The position numbers and the translations under genes were made by a program. A stretch of 64,000 bases of DNA from Streptomyces sp. R302 (GTDB lineage: Bacteria; Actinomycetota; Actinomycetes; Streptomycetales; Streptomycetaceae): contig NZ_JABBGE010000015.1 in NCBI RefSeq assembly GCF_012927245.1, positions 62,001 to 126,000 on the forward strand, written 5' to 3'. Under the pieces are notes generated by a model. It was not told the DNA's origin. It saw only the letters and a list, made by a program, of their open reading frames with translations, and ran no database searches. Below are positions 47,418-55,918 of this stretch, one piece after another. The stretch's first letter is position 1. Every line of letters begins with the position of its first letter.

Positions 47418-48721
47418 GCCGTGGCCTCCGCGGCGGCGCGGGCGGCGGCGGGCAGCGCCGCCGCGATCCGCTCGATCGCGCGCTCGTCGTGCGCGGCGGA
47501 GACGAACCAGGACTCGAAGGCCGACGGCGGCAGGTAGACGCCGTCCGCGAGCATCGAGTGGAAGAAGGCGTTGAAGCGGAACGCCTCCTGCTTCTTCGCC
47601 TCGTCGTAGTTCCGCACCTCGTCGGCGGTGAAGAAGACCGAGAACATGTTGGACGCGGTCTGCAGCCGGTGCGCCACGCCCTCCTTGGCGAGCGCGCCGG
47701 TGACCAGGCCCTGGATCTCCTTCGAGACCGCGTTCACCTTCTCGTACGCGGCCTCGTCGAGCAGCCGCAGCTGCGCGAGCCCGGCGGCGGTGGCGATCGG
47801 GTTACCGGAGAGCGTGCCCGCCTGGTAGACCGGGCCGGCCGGGGCGAGGTGCGCCATGACGTCGGCGCGGCCGCCGAAGGCCGCGGCCGGGAAGCCGCCG
47901 CCCATGACCTTGCCGAAGGTCAGCAGGTCGGCCTTGACGCCGTCCACGCCGTACCAGCCGGCGCGGCTGGTACGGAAGCCGGTCATGACCTCGTCGGAGA
48001 TGTACAGCGCGCCGTTCTCCCGGCACAGGTCCGCGAGCCCCTGGTTAAAGCCGGGCAGCGGCGGGACGACGCCCATGTTGCCCGGCGACGCCTCGGTGAT
48101 CACACAGGCGATCTCGCCCGGGTGCGCGGCGAACGCGGCCCGCACGGCCTCCAGGTCGTTGTACGGCAGCACGATCGTGTCGCCGGCCTGGGCGCCGGTC
48201 ACGCCGGGCGTGTCGGGCAGGCCGAGGGTGGCGACGCCGGAGCCGGCGGCGGCGAGCAGCGCGTCCACGTGCCCGTGGTAGCAGCCCGCGAACTTGACGA
48301 CCTTCGCGCGTCCGGTGAACCCGCGGGCGAGCCGGATCGCGGACATCGTCGCCTCGGTGCCGGAGGAGACCAGGCGCACCTGCTCGACCGGCTCGACGCG
48401 GGCCACGATCTCCTCGGCGAGCGCCACCTCGCCCTCGCCGGGCGTGCCGAAGGAGGTGCCGCGGGCCACCGCGGCCTGCACGGCGGCGGTCACCTCGGGG
48501 TGCGCGTGGCCGAGAATCATCGGCCCCCAGGAGCAGACGAGGTCGACGTACTCGCGACCGTCCGCATCCGTGAGGTACGGACCGGTACCGGACACCATGA
48601 ACCGGGGCGTACCGCCCACAGCCCGGAAGGCCCGCACCGGTGAGTTCACGCCGCCGGGCGTCACAAGGGACGCGCGGTCGAAAAGCGTCTGTGAGACTGG
48701 GGCTTCGTATGAATACGACAC
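47414..48721 (-). CDS. hemL: Glutamate-1-semialdehyde 2,1-aminomutase HemL
   Basis: A 435-residue PLP-dependent class III aminotransferase-fold enzyme that converts glutamate-1-semialdehyde to 5-aminolevulinate for haem synthesis. It has [59 protein letters not shown] and the PLP-Lys motif [21 protein letters not shown] 48721 ([14 protein letters not shown]) has AGGA 5 nt upstream. It overlaps the phosphatase gene; haem supply fits the adjacent cytochrome c maturation genes. Confidence 0.94.
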   Translation of the reverse strand: MSYSYEAPVSQTLFDRASLVTPGGVNSPVRAFRAVGGTPRFMVSGTGPYLTDADGREYVDLVCSWGPMILGHAHPEVTAAVQAAVARGTSFGTPGEGEVALAEEIVARVEPVEQVRLVSSGTEATMSAIRLARGFTGRAKVVKFAGCYHGHVDALLAAAGSGVATLGLPDTPGVTGAQAGDTIVLPYNDLEAVRAAFAAHPGEIACVITEASPGNMGVVPPLPGFNQGLADLCRENGALYISDEVMTGFRTSRAGWYGVDGVKADLLTFGKVMGGGFPAAAFGGRADVMAHLAPAGPVYQAGTLSGNPIATAAGLAQLRLLDEAAYEKVNAVSKEIQGLVTGALAKEGVAHRLQTASNMFSVFFTADEVRNYDEAKKQEAFRFNAFFHSMLADGVYLPPSAFESWFVSAAHDERAIERIAAALPAAARAAAEATA

Positions 48722-48987
48722 AACGATCCTGACCTGCGAGTACGACGTCTGGTACGGAGGGACGGTGTGGGCACCCTGTGCGTCACGCCGGGGCGGCCTG
48801 CCGCCGCGTCTGCGAAACTGTGGCGGCAGGGACCTCATGGGGTTGGCTCACGGAACCATGGTGTCAGAGGCGGCGGCGTTTCTTGCGGACAGGTGTTTCA
48901 CCGCAGTGACGCGGGGGAGGTCACTGACACGATGATCGGGTTGCGCGGCGGGGTCGTGTTGCCGAGAAAAAGCAGTCGGGTGGAGAT

Positions 48988-49587
48988 ATGCATCGCGGTG
49001 GCGGACCGGGCGAGGGGACGGACGACCTGGGTCCGGAGCCTGTCCGGCGGGGGAGGCACCGGCGCCGGCGGGCGGAGGACCCCGCCGCGCCGGACGATCG
49101 CGCGTCCCCCGAGCAGCCCGCGGCGGACCCGCCCCTCGGGAGCCGCAGCTTGGCGGTGACCTACAAGTACTTCGGCGCGCCCGACGGCGCCACGGCGGCC
49201 CGCGTCCCGATCTCGATGCGCCCGGAGGAGCTCGGCGGCGACGAGCTGGGCATGGGCGGCATGTTCTCCAAGATCAAGCCCGAGACGATAGCGGCGATGG
49301 TCCTCACCGGTATCCAGGGCCTGCCGCTGCACAAGGTCCCCCCGCTGGAACTGGTCGTCCTGCACCCCGACTACGCGGTGGTGAAGCTCCCGACGACCGT
49401 GGTCGACCCGCTGCGCGCGATCGGCGAGGAGTCGGTCGGCGCCGCCGCCTTCATCTGGTCCACCGTCCCCGACCGCGGCGGCCCGCGCGACGCCTTCGAC
49501 GTCTACCAGCTCCTCCACGAGTGGCAGGACTTCTCCGTCCGCCTCCACGACGCCGGCCACCAGCCGTACTGCCTGGTCTGGCCCTGA
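48988..49587 (+). CDS. Conserved hypothetical protein
   Basis: A 199-residue protein. The first 50 residues are a charged low-complexity stretch (HRRRRAEDPAAPDDRA); the rest is an ordered domain: SLAVTYKYFGAPDGATAARV, PEELGGDELGMGGMFSKIKP, LELVVLHPDYAVVKLPTTVV and a C-terminal DAGHQPYCLVWP. No family name comes to mind; the domain is probably conserved beside hemL in actinobacteria (position only). ATG 48988 follows GGAG closely; a later start near residue 48 is possible. It is divergent from hemL across a 266-bp region where I see only a short GTGAC-N9-GTCAC repeat (48907-48925). Confidence 0.65.
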   Translation: MHRGGGPGEGTDDLGPEPVRRGRHRRRRAEDPAAPDDRASPEQPAADPPLGSRSLAVTYKYFGAPDGATAARVPISMRPEELGGDELGMGGMFSKIKPETIAAMVLTGIQGLPLHKVPPLELVVLHPDYAVVKLPTTVVDPLRAIGEESVGAAAFIWSTVPDRGGPRDAFDVYQLLHEWQDFSVRLHDAGHQPYCLVWP

Positions 49588-49695
49588 CGGCTGGCTCTCT
49601 CCGCGTTTCCGACCGCCATAGCGCCCGAAATTAGGACGAATCGGATCTAATGCATGGAGGTTGGTTCCCAGGCGCCGTACGAGGAGGACCCTGTC

Positions 49696-50214
49696 GTGAC
49701 CCGAGTGACCGGCTTCAGCGGAATGACCGGAGCGATTGGAGCGACGGGAGCGACCGGAGCGACGGGAGTGCGTCCGGCCGCGGCCCGCATGCCCGGGGCG
49801 CGGACCGCCGCGGGCGAGCCCCTGCAGATCTCCGAGGTCGCCGCCCGCACCGAGCTCCCCCTGCGCACCATCCGGCAGTACGAGGACAAGGGCCTGGTCG
49901 TCCCCTCGACCGCCTCCCCGGGCGGCTTCCCCCTCTACACGGACGCCGACGTGGCCCGGCTGATGGTGATCCGCCGCATGCAGTCGCTCGGCTTCGGCCT
50001 CGACGAGACCAGTGAGCTCCTCACCTCGGTCGACCGCCTCGCCGCCGACCTCCCCGGCACGGACGGCGAACTCGAACCGGCCGAACGCGAGCTCCTGCTC
50101 GCCCGCGTCCGCCGCTACGAGGAGGCCGCCGCCGCCCGCGTCGCCGACCTCCGCCTCCAGCTGACCCGCGCCGAGGAATTCGCCGCCTCCCTCCGCTCCC
50201 GCCTCACCTCCTGA
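49696..50214 (+). CDS. MerR-family regulator with collagen-like N-terminus
   Basis: A 172-residue MerR-type regulator. The winged helix-turn-helix reads LQISEVAARTELPLRTIRQY and EDKGLVVPSTAS, followed by MVIRRMQSLGFGLDETSELL and a dimerisation coiled coil (RRYEEAAAARVADLRLQL). No Cys ligand site is present, so it is not a classic metal sensor. The N-terminus carries five 9-bp repeats (49726-49770) giving Gly-Ala-Thr triplets (TGAIGATGATGATG). GTG 49696 with GGAGGA upstream is preferred over 49654. Targets unknown. Confidence 0.85.
   Translation: MTRVTGFSGMTGAIGATGATGATGVRPAAARMPGARTAAGEPLQISEVAARTELPLRTIRQYEDKGLVVPSTASPGGFPLYTDADVARLMVIRRMQSLGFGLDETSELLTSVDRLAADLPGTDGELEPAERELLLARVRRYEEAAAARVADLRLQLTRAEEFAASLRSRLTS
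49726..49770. repeat. Five tandem 9-bp units inside the MerR gene
   Basis: Units of the form ACSGGAGCG (ACCGGAGCG, ATTGGAGCG, ACGGGAGCG, ACCGGAGCG, ACGGGAGTG) encode Gly-X-Y triplets. Confidence 0.85.
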
Positions 50215-50266
50215 CACCTCCCGGTCTCCTGGGGCGGACACCGACGCCGGGAAGCGGGGGCAGGGC

Positions 50267-51136
50267 TCAGGTGCGCGGCGTCTCCGCGAGGGCCTGGGCC
50301 ACGGCGTGGAAGAAACGGGCGTAGGCGGCCGGGCTCGGCGGGGTCTCGGGGTTCCACGGCAGCAGCCGCGCGCCGGCCGGCAACCGCCCCGGCCCCTCGG
50401 GCCGGCTCGCGTGCGCCCGACTGTCGTACAGGACCAGCGCCGGGGCGAGGTCGAGGGCCCGCTCCCAGCCGGTGGTCAGCCAGTTTGCGCCCGGCCCCGG
50501 CCCCGGGTCGAGCAGCCGGACCCCGAGCCCGGCAAGCCGCGCCAGCTCCGGCCACGCCTCCGGACGCGCCAGGTGCACCTGCTCGGCGCCGCCCCCGGAG
50601 AGCGCCAGCACCCCGCACCCGGTCCCGGCCGCCGCGGCCGCCTCCCGCACCGCCTCCTCCGCCTCCGCGGGCACCCCCGCCCCGTCGGCCCCGTGGTCCG
50701 GCGCCCCGAGCGCCGCCCCCAGCTCCCCGAACCGCCCGATGATCGCCGGCAGACCCGGGTCGTCGCCGACGGACAGCGCCACCAGCGGCACCCCCAGCCG
50801 CCCCAGGAGCTCCTCGTCCACGGCGTACGGGCTCTTCCCGTCGTACGTGACGTCCACCACCAGCTCCGGCCGCAGCTCCCGCAGCCGCTCCTCGGCCAGC
50901 GCCCGCCCCGGCCCCAGGTACGGCACCCCGGCCGCCGCGAGCCCGCCGTCCTTCGCCGGGTCCGGCGCCGTCCCGTCGTGCCCGGAGCCGTACACCGCGA
51001 CCGGCGTCACCCCCAGGTCCAGGAGGGCCGCCCCGGCCCGTACGTAGGCGAGCACCCGCGTCGGCCTCGCCGCCGCCCCCGCCTCGACTCCCCGGTCGTC
51101 CGTGAAACCCCATCCGCGCACACCAGTTCCGGACAT
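50267..51136 (-). CDS. FecB/TroA-like substrate-binding fold protein without signal peptide
   Basis: A 289-residue protein like ferric-siderophore binding proteins: RPTRVLAYVRAGAALLDLGV, VAVYGSG, LAEERLRELRPELVVDVTYD, VPLVALSVGDD, LARLAGLGVRLLDPGPG, and LDLAPALVLYDSR. The N-terminus (SGTGVRGWGFTDDRG) has no signal peptide, lipobox or transmembrane helix, so it appears cytoplasmic. ATG 51136 has GGGAGGGAG at about 9 nt. No transport genes adjoin it. It may be an intracellular binding or dehydratase-like derivative of the fold. Confidence 0.72.
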   Translation of the reverse strand: MSGTGVRGWGFTDDRGVEAGAAARPTRVLAYVRAGAALLDLGVTPVAVYGSGHDGTAPDPAKDGGLAAAGVPYLGPGRALAEERLRELRPELVVDVTYDGKSPYAVDEELLGRLGVPLVALSVGDDPGLPAIIGRFGELGAALGAPDHGADGAGVPAEAEEAVREAAAAAGTGCGVLALSGGGAEQVHLARPEAWPELARLAGLGVRLLDPGPGPGANWLTTGWERALDLAPALVLYDSRAHASRPEGPGRLPAGARLLPWNPETPPSPAAYARFFHAVAQALAETPRT

Positions 51137-51303
51137 GCGGCTGCTCCCTCCCGGCCGGAATCTGCCTCCGCCGCCACCTTCGAACGGTTCCCCGTCCGGC
51201 ACAAGAGGGCCTCCCTGAGCGCGCCGCCACCCTGTCGAAAGTCCCCCACTGTGGTGCTGACTGAACAGATCGGGAGAAAGCAGGAGGAATCGTCTGTGCC
51301 GCC

Positions 51304-51546
51304 GTGCCCGGCCAGTTCTCCGACCCCCGTGGCCACCCCCTCACCCTCTTCGCCGTGCTCGCGGTCGCGTCGGGCGTGTGGCTGGTGACGGGCCTGCGCG
51401 CCCGCGCGCGCCGGACCCGCTCACTGACGCCGATGGACCGCGTCCGGCACCCGCAGGAGACCGTGCCGCTGACCCCGGCGGAGGAGCTCGCCTTCGGCCG
51501 GGTCGTCTCCCGCCTCTCCCTCGCCTCCTCCGGCCGCCTGCGCTGA
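51304..51546 (+). CDS. 80-residue membrane protein, unknown
   Basis: A small protein with one hydrophobic helix (TLFAVLAVASGVWLVTGL, about residues 14-31), a basic segment (RARARRTRS) and a polar tail (MDRVRHPQETVPLTPAEELA). The start GTG 51304 lies about 15 nt beyond AGGAGGA, slightly far. It stands 45 bp before the GNAT gene on the same strand. Confidence 0.55.
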   Translation: MPGQFSDPRGHPLTLFAVLAVASGVWLVTGLRARARRTRSLTPMDRVRHPQETVPLTPAEELAFGRVVSRLSLASSGRLR

Positions 51547-51590
51547 CGGCGTACGGCCCGCCTGTCGGTGCCGTGCCGTACGGTGCGCCC

Positions 51591-52163
51591 ATGACCGAAC
51601 CCTCCGCGCTCCCCGGCCCGTCCGCGACGACCGGGACCGGCGCCGCGTCCGTACGCCTCGAAGCCTGGTCCGAGGAGGACGCCGGGCTGTTGCGGGCGCT
51701 GAACGCGCCGGAGCTGATGGAGCACCTCGGCGGGCCGGAGACCGAGGAGCAGCTGGTCCGCCGCCACCGTCGGTACGTGGACCTGAGCGCGGACACCACG
51801 GGCGCGGGCCGGATGTTCCGGATCGTGCTGCTGCCGGAGGAGCGGGTCGCCGGCAGCATCGGCTTCTGGACGTCGGAGTGGCGGGGCGAGCCGGTGTACG
51901 AGACGGGCTGGACGGTCCTGCCGGGCCTCCAGGGCCGCGGCGTCGCGACCCTGGCCACGCGCGCGGTCGCGGAGCGGGCCCGGGCCGCGGGGCTCCACCG
52001 GTACCTCCTCGCCTTCCCGTCGGTGGCGAACGCCGCGTCGAACGCGGTGTGCCGCAAGGCCGGGTTCGAGCTGCTCGGCGAGGAGGACTTCGAGTACCCG
52101 CCGGGCCGCCCGATGCGCTGCCAGGCCTGGCGGCTCGACCTGGCGGCTACCGCGGGTCGGTGA
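51591..52163 (+). CDS. GNAT-family N-acetyltransferase (RimJ/RimL-like)
   Basis: A 190-residue acetyltransferase: VRLEAWSEEDAGLLRALNAP, RIVLLPEERVAGSIGFW, the acetyl-CoA motif YETGWTVLPGLQGRGVATLA, and SVANAASNAVCRKAGFELLG typical of the RimJ/RimL subfamily. The end overlaps the convergent GNAT gene by 17 bp. The substrate is unknown. Confidence 0.85.
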   Translation: MTEPSALPGPSATTGTGAASVRLEAWSEEDAGLLRALNAPELMEHLGGPETEEQLVRRHRRYVDLSADTTGAGRMFRIVLLPEERVAGSIGFWTSEWRGEPVYETGWTVLPGLQGRGVATLATRAVAERARAAGLHRYLLAFPSVANAASNAVCRKAGFELLGEEDFEYPPGRPMRCQAWRLDLAATAGR

Positions 52164-52587
52164 GCGGCCGGACGAAGTGGAAGGCCACGATGTCGAAGCG
52201 CTCGCGCAGGTAGAAGCGGTGGGCGTCGGTGCGCTGGGTGCCGGAGTCGAGGTTGAGCTCGTGGCAGCCGGCGGCGCGGGCGTGGCCGTCCAGGTGGGCG
52301 ATGAGGGCGTGGCCGACGCCGGTGGAGCGGACGTCGGAGGCGGTCACCAGGTCGTCGACGTACAGCTGGCTGATCGAGCTGGTGTTGAAGACGAGGCGCC
52401 AGCCGGCGGCGCCGACGCACCGGCCGTCGTCGTCGTAGGCGGCCGTGAAGCGCAGTCCCTGCGCGTGGCCGCGCGCGTAGACGTCCCGGAAGAGGGCGGG
52501 CGTGAGGTGCGGGCGCAGTTCGAGGAGGACCGGCAGGAGGTCGCTCTCCAGACGCGGGTCGCCGGGCTCAAGGTCGATGATCTTCAT
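52147..52587 (-). CDS. GNAT-family N-acetyltransferase
   Basis: A 146-residue acetyltransferase: FTAAYDDDGRCVGAAGWRLV, SQLYVDDLVTASDVRSTGVG (acetyl-CoA binding), ALIAHLDGHARAAGC, LNLDSGTQRTDAHRFYLRER and FDIVAFHF. It is convergent with the neighbouring GNAT gene, overlapping by 17 bp. A minisatellite lies upstream of its start. Confidence 0.87.
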   Translation of the reverse strand: MKIIDLEPGDPRLESDLLPVLLELRPHLTPALFRDVYARGHAQGLRFTAAYDDDGRCVGAAGWRLVFNTSSISQLYVDDLVTASDVRSTGVGHALIAHLDGHARAAGCHELNLDSGTQRTDAHRFYLRERFDIVAFHFVRPLTDPR

Positions 52588-53009
52588 GCGGGGACGGTAA
52601 CCCAGCCCCCGACACCCTGTCGTGGCCCTGGCCGCCCCGCCCTCGGGGCCGGGCCCGCTCCGGCCGGGGCTCCGCCCGGGGCTCCGCTCGGGGCGGCTCT
52701 GCTCGGGAGTCTGCTCGGGGCGCCGGACACGGCACCGGACACGACTCCGGTCGCAGCACCGGACACGACTCCGGCCACGGCACCGGCCACGGCACCAGTC
52801 ACGGCACCAGTCACGACTCCGGTCACGGCACCGGCCACGACACCAGTCACGGCACCGGCCACGACTCCGGCCACGGCACCAGTCACGGCACCGGCCACGA
52901 CTCCAGCCACGGCACCAGTCGCCGCTCCGGTCACGGCACCGGTCGCCGCACGGCGCCGCGGCCCGGAAATCCCTGGCCCGTCGTCCGCGCCCGGTGCGAT
53001 CCTGTCCCC
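52588..53009. other. Gene-free stretch of 422 bp holding a minisatellite
   Basis: Between the divergent GNAT and Mut7-C genes. The first part (52630-52722) repeats CTCCGCYCGGGG-like blocks; 52723-52950 is the 12-bp array listed separately. The remaining 59 bp before 53010 would hold the rightward promoter; I see no clear -10 box. Both long open frames crossing it follow from the 12-bp periodicity. Confidence 0.7.
52723..52950. repeat. Minisatellite of 19 tandem 12-bp units
   Basis: Nineteen consecutive 12-bp units with consensus CCRGYCACGRCW (for example CCGGCCACGGCA, CCAGTCACGGCA, CCGGACACGACT). The period keeps every frame open, so it produces Thr-Ala-Pro or Gly-Ala-Val repeat peptides that are probably not translated. 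Units vary at positions 3-5 and 10-12. Confidence 0.92.
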
Positions 53010-53744
53010 GTGAACGGACCGGAGATCCAGATCAGTTTCGCGCCCGGCCTCGCCGTCTTCGTCGCCCCCGAACGGCGCTCGGGGCGCACGGCCGTGGTGA
53101 CCGACGGCGTCTCCTCGCTGGGCCACGTCGTCGAGTCCCTCGGCGTCCCGCTCACCGAGGCGGGCCGACTCCTGGTCGACGGCCGTCCGGTGGCCCCCGC
53201 GCACGTGCCCTCGGCCGGCGAGACCGTCGAGGTCGAGGACGTCGCCCGCCCCCAGCCGGTGCCCGGCGCGCCCCTCCGGTTCCTGCTCGACGTGCACCTG
53301 GGCACCCTGGCCCGGCGGCTGCGGCTGCTCGGCGTCGACGCCGCGTACGAGAACGAGGACATCGGCGACCCGGCGCTCGCCGCGCTCTCCGCGCAGGAGC
53401 GGCGGGTCATGCTCTCCCGCGACCGCGGGCTGCTGCGCCGCCGCGAGCTGTGGGCCGGCGCGTACGTGTACAGCGACCGGCCCGACGACCAGCTCCGTGA
53501 CGTCCTGGAGCGGTTCGCGCCCGCGCTGGCGCCGTGGACCCGCTGCACCGCCTGCAACGGGCTGCTCACCGACACCGGCAAGGACGAGGTGCGCGAGCGG
53601 CTGGAGCGCGGCACCGAGAAGACGTACGACGTCTTCGCGCGGTGCGAGGAGTGCGACCGGGTGTACTGGCGGGGCGCGCACCACGCCCGCCTGGAGGCGA
53701 TCGTCGACGAGGCGGTACGCGAGTTCGGCGCCGCCGCCTCGTAG
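53010..53744 (+). CDS. Mut7-C domain RNase-like protein with ubiquitin-fold N-terminus
   Basis: A 244-residue protein. Residues 1-80 are a Mut7-C ubiquitin-like (beta-grasp) domain (FAPGLAVFVAPERRSG ... GETVEVEDVA). Residues 88-230 are a Mut7-C PIN-fold RNase domain with acidic residues in RFLLDVHLGTLARRLRLLG (Asp94), YENEDIGDPAL and VMLSRDRGLLRR (Asp138), and a zinc ribbon (Cys179, Cys182, Cys212, Cys215). It may be a toxin-like or RNA-processing nuclease; no antitoxin-like gene adjoins it. GTG 53010 is the start. Confidence 0.87.
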   Translation: MNGPEIQISFAPGLAVFVAPERRSGRTAVVTDGVSSLGHVVESLGVPLTEAGRLLVDGRPVAPAHVPSAGETVEVEDVARPQPVPGAPLRFLLDVHLGTLARRLRLLGVDAAYENEDIGDPALAALSAQERRVMLSRDRGLLRRRELWAGAYVYSDRPDDQLRDVLERFAPALAPWTRCTACNGLLTDTGKDEVRERLERGTEKTYDVFARCEECDRVYWRGAHHARLEAIVDEAVREFGAAAS

Positions 53745-53777
53745 GCACCGCCGCGGTTCAGGAGTCCCTCGGCGGCC

Positions 53778-54344
53778 TCAGGGCGTCTCGGCCGTGAGGT
53801 AGCGCTGCACGGTCGGCGCCAGCCAGGCCACCACCTCGTCCCGGCTCATCGCGACGGCCGGCGGGAAGCGGAGCACGTAGCGGGCGAGCGCCATGCCGAG
53901 GATCTGGGAGGCGACGAGCGCCGCCCGGGCCGGGGCCTCCTCGGGCTCCGGGCAGACGCCGAGGGTGACGGGGCCGAGCTGCGCCTCGAAGATCGCCTGC
54001 ATGCGGGCGGCCCCGGCCTCGTTGGTGACGCAGACCCTGAGCAGTCCGGTGAGGACGTCGTCGCGCTCCCAGCGGTCGAGGAAGTGGTTCACGAGGACGG
54101 CCCCGATGTGCCGGGAGGGCAGTGCGCCCAGGGCGGGCAGGGCCAGGTCGATCTCGGAGGCGGCGGCGAAGAGCCCCTCCTTGTTCCCGAAGTAGCGCAT
54201 CACCATCGAGGGGTCGATCCCCGCGTCGCGGGCGATGGCCCGGATCGTGGCGCGCTCGTACCCGTCGGCGGCGAAGCGCTCGCGGGCGGCCTCCAGGATC
54301 GCGGCCCGCGTGGTGTCGGAGCGGCGTGCGGTCGTCATGCCCAC
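53778..54344 (-). CDS. TetR-family regulator of the divergent monooxygenase
   Basis: A 188-residue TetR regulator: helix-turn-helix in SDTTRAAILEAARERFAADG and TIRAIARDAGIDPSMVMRYF (residues 8-55), then a helical C-terminal domain of the TetR_C type (VLTGLLRVCVTNEAGAARMQ). It starts at GTG 54344 or ATG 54338. It is divergent from the FAD monooxygenase gene with two to three palindromic sites between, so it is that gene's likely repressor and autoregulator. Confidence 0.92.
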   Translation of the reverse strand: MGMTTARRSDTTRAAILEAARERFAADGYERATIRAIARDAGIDPSMVMRYFGNKEGLFAAASEIDLALPALGALPSRHIGAVLVNHFLDRWERDDVLTGLLRVCVTNEAGAARMQAIFEAQLGPVTLGVCPEPEEAPARAALVASQILGMALARYVLRFPPAVAMSRDEVVAWLAPTVQRYLTAETP

Positions 54345-54352
54345 AACTGTAG

Positions 54353-54368
54353 GCCAACAGGTGTTGAC
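54353..54368. promoter_or_regulatory. TetR operator 1 (GCCAAC-N4-GTTGAC)
   Basis: GCCAACaggtGTTGAC is a near-perfect inverted repeat immediately upstream of the TetR gene. It is preceded by GTAG exactly as operator 2 is, 56 bp away. Confidence 0.7.
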
Positions 54369-54408
54369 ACGTCACACGGGGTGGCCGTACCGTTGCCAAC
54401 AAGCGTAG

Positions 54409-54424
54409 GCCAACAAGCGTTGAC
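54409..54424. promoter_or_regulatory. TetR operator 2 (GCCAAC-N4-GTTGAC) with degenerate copy
   Basis: GCCAACaagcGTTGAC lies 16 bp before the monooxygenase start. A degenerate third copy, GCCAACaagcGTAGGC, overlaps it at 54395-54410, so CCAACAAGCGT occurs twice in direct orientation 14 bp apart. Confidence 0.7.
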
Positions 54425-54440
54425 CCCCTCGGAGGCAGCC

Positions 54441-55892
54441 ATGCGCACCACCGAAACCCACCCGGCCGACACCACCACCGAGCCCCTCGGCGCCGACGTC
54501 GTCGTCATCGGCGCCGGCCCCACCGGGCTGCTGCTCGCCGGCGACCTCGCCGCCGCCGGCCTCGACGTCACCCTCGTCGAGCGCCGCCCCGCCGGCCGCT
54601 CCAACCTCACCCGCGCCTTCGGCGTCCACGCCCGCACCCTGGAACTGCTCGACACCCGCGGCCTCGCCGACGCCCTGGAGGCCACCGGCACCCCGCTGAA
54701 CCGCATGCGGCTCTTCGGCCACCTCTCCCTCGACCTCAGCGACCTTCCCTCCCGCTTCGACCACATCCTCATCACCCCCCAGTACGAGGTCGAGCGCCTC
54801 CTCGAACAGCGCGCGGTCGACGCCGGCGTCACCTTCCGCCACGACACCGCCCTCACCGCCCTCCACCAGGACGCCGACGGCGTCACCGCCGAACTCACCG
54901 GCCCCGACGGCACCCCCCGCACGCTCCGCACCCGCCACCTCGTCGGCACCGACGGCCACCGCAGCACCGTCCGCACCGCCCTCGGACTGCCCTTCCCCGG
55001 CACCAGCGTCATCCGCTCGATCGTCCTCGCCGACGTCCGCCTCACCGAGGAACCCGCCGCCTCCCTGACCGTCAACGGCACCGGGGACGCCTTCGTCTTC
55101 ATCGCCCCCTTCGGCGACGGCTGGTACCGCGTCATGGGCTGGGACCGCACGCGCCAGGTCCCCGACAGCGAACCCGTCGACCTCGACGAGGTCCGCGACC
55201 TCGCCCGCCGCGCCCTCGGCACCGACCACGGCATGCACGACGCCCGCTGGATCTCCCGCTTCCACAGCGACGAGCGCCAGGTCCCCGCCTACCGCGTCGG
55301 CCGCGTCCTCCTCGCCGGGGACGCCGCCCACGTCCACTCCCCCGCAGGCGGCCAGGGCATGAACACCGGCCTCCAGGACGCCGCCAACCTCTCCTGGAAG
55401 CTCATCGCCGTCCACCGCGGCGAAGCCCCCGACCCCGAGGCCCTCCTCGACAGCTACCAGGCCGAGCGCCACCCCGTCGGCACCATGGTCCTGCGCAGCA
55501 GCGGCGCCATCGTCCGCCTCGCCATGGCCCACACCCCCGCCACCCGCGCGCTGCGCGCCGTCGCCACCACCGCCCTCAGCGTCGTGCGCCCCGCCTCCGC
55601 CAAGCTCCTCGGCATGATCAGCGGCCTCGGCATCGCCTACGCCCCCGCCCCCGGCGGCGGCCGCGCCTCCGGCCGGCGCGCCCCCGACGTCCGGCTCCGC
55701 GAGGGCCGGCTCCACGAGCTGCTCCGCGCGGGCGAGTTCGTCCTCGTCGCCCCCGAAGGCACCACCCCGGCCCTGCCGCCCTCCGCCCCGACCGGCGCGA
55801 ACCGCGTCGTACGGGCCACCTGGACGGACCCCGCCCGCCGCACCGCGGTCCTCGTCCGCCCCGACGGATACGTGCACTGGAGCAGCCGATGA
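54441..55892 (+). CDS. FAD-dependent aromatic monooxygenase
   Basis: A 483-residue flavoprotein hydroxylase of the PheA/UbiH/TetX type. The dinucleotide-binding GxGxxG is in VVVIGAGPTGLLLAGDLAAA, the DG motif in RHLVGTDGHRSTVRTALG, and the FAD-ribityl GD motif in GRVLLAGDAAHVHSPAGGQG with MNTGLQDAANLSWKL. The C-terminal part (RLHELLRAGEFVLVAPEG) is thioredoxin-like, as in related hydroxylases. It would hydroxylate an aromatic compound or antibiotic using NAD(P)H. GGAGG lies 5 nt upstream of the ATG. Expression is probably relieved when the divergent TetR binds a ligand. Confidence 0.9.
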   Translation: MRTTETHPADTTTEPLGADVVVIGAGPTGLLLAGDLAAAGLDVTLVERRPAGRSNLTRAFGVHARTLELLDTRGLADALEATGTPLNRMRLFGHLSLDLSDLPSRFDHILITPQYEVERLLEQRAVDAGVTFRHDTALTALHQDADGVTAELTGPDGTPRTLRTRHLVGTDGHRSTVRTALGLPFPGTSVIRSIVLADVRLTEEPAASLTVNGTGDAFVFIAPFGDGWYRVMGWDRTRQVPDSEPVDLDEVRDLARRALGTDHGMHDARWISRFHSDERQVPAYRVGRVLLAGDAAHVHSPAGGQGMNTGLQDAANLSWKLIAVHRGEAPDPEALLDSYQAERHPVGTMVLRSSGAIVRLAMAHTPATRALRAVATTALSVVRPASAKLLGMISGLGIAYAPAPGGGRASGRRAPDVRLREGRLHELLRAGEFVLVAPEGTTPALPPSAPTGANRVVRATWTDPARRTAVLVRPDGYVHWSSR

Positions 55893-55918
55893 GCACCCCG
55901 GCACCCTCGACGGGCACC

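Noticed and set aside
52723-52950. CRISPR array
   Set aside because: The units are contiguous 12-mers with no spacers, and no cas gene is nearby.
52177-53684. Long open frames on both strands through the minisatellite (Thr-Ala-Pro or Gly-Ala-Val repeats)
   Set aside because: The 12-bp period keeps every frame open; outside the repeat both frames are antisense or out of frame to the GNAT and Mut7-C genes, which have clear domains.
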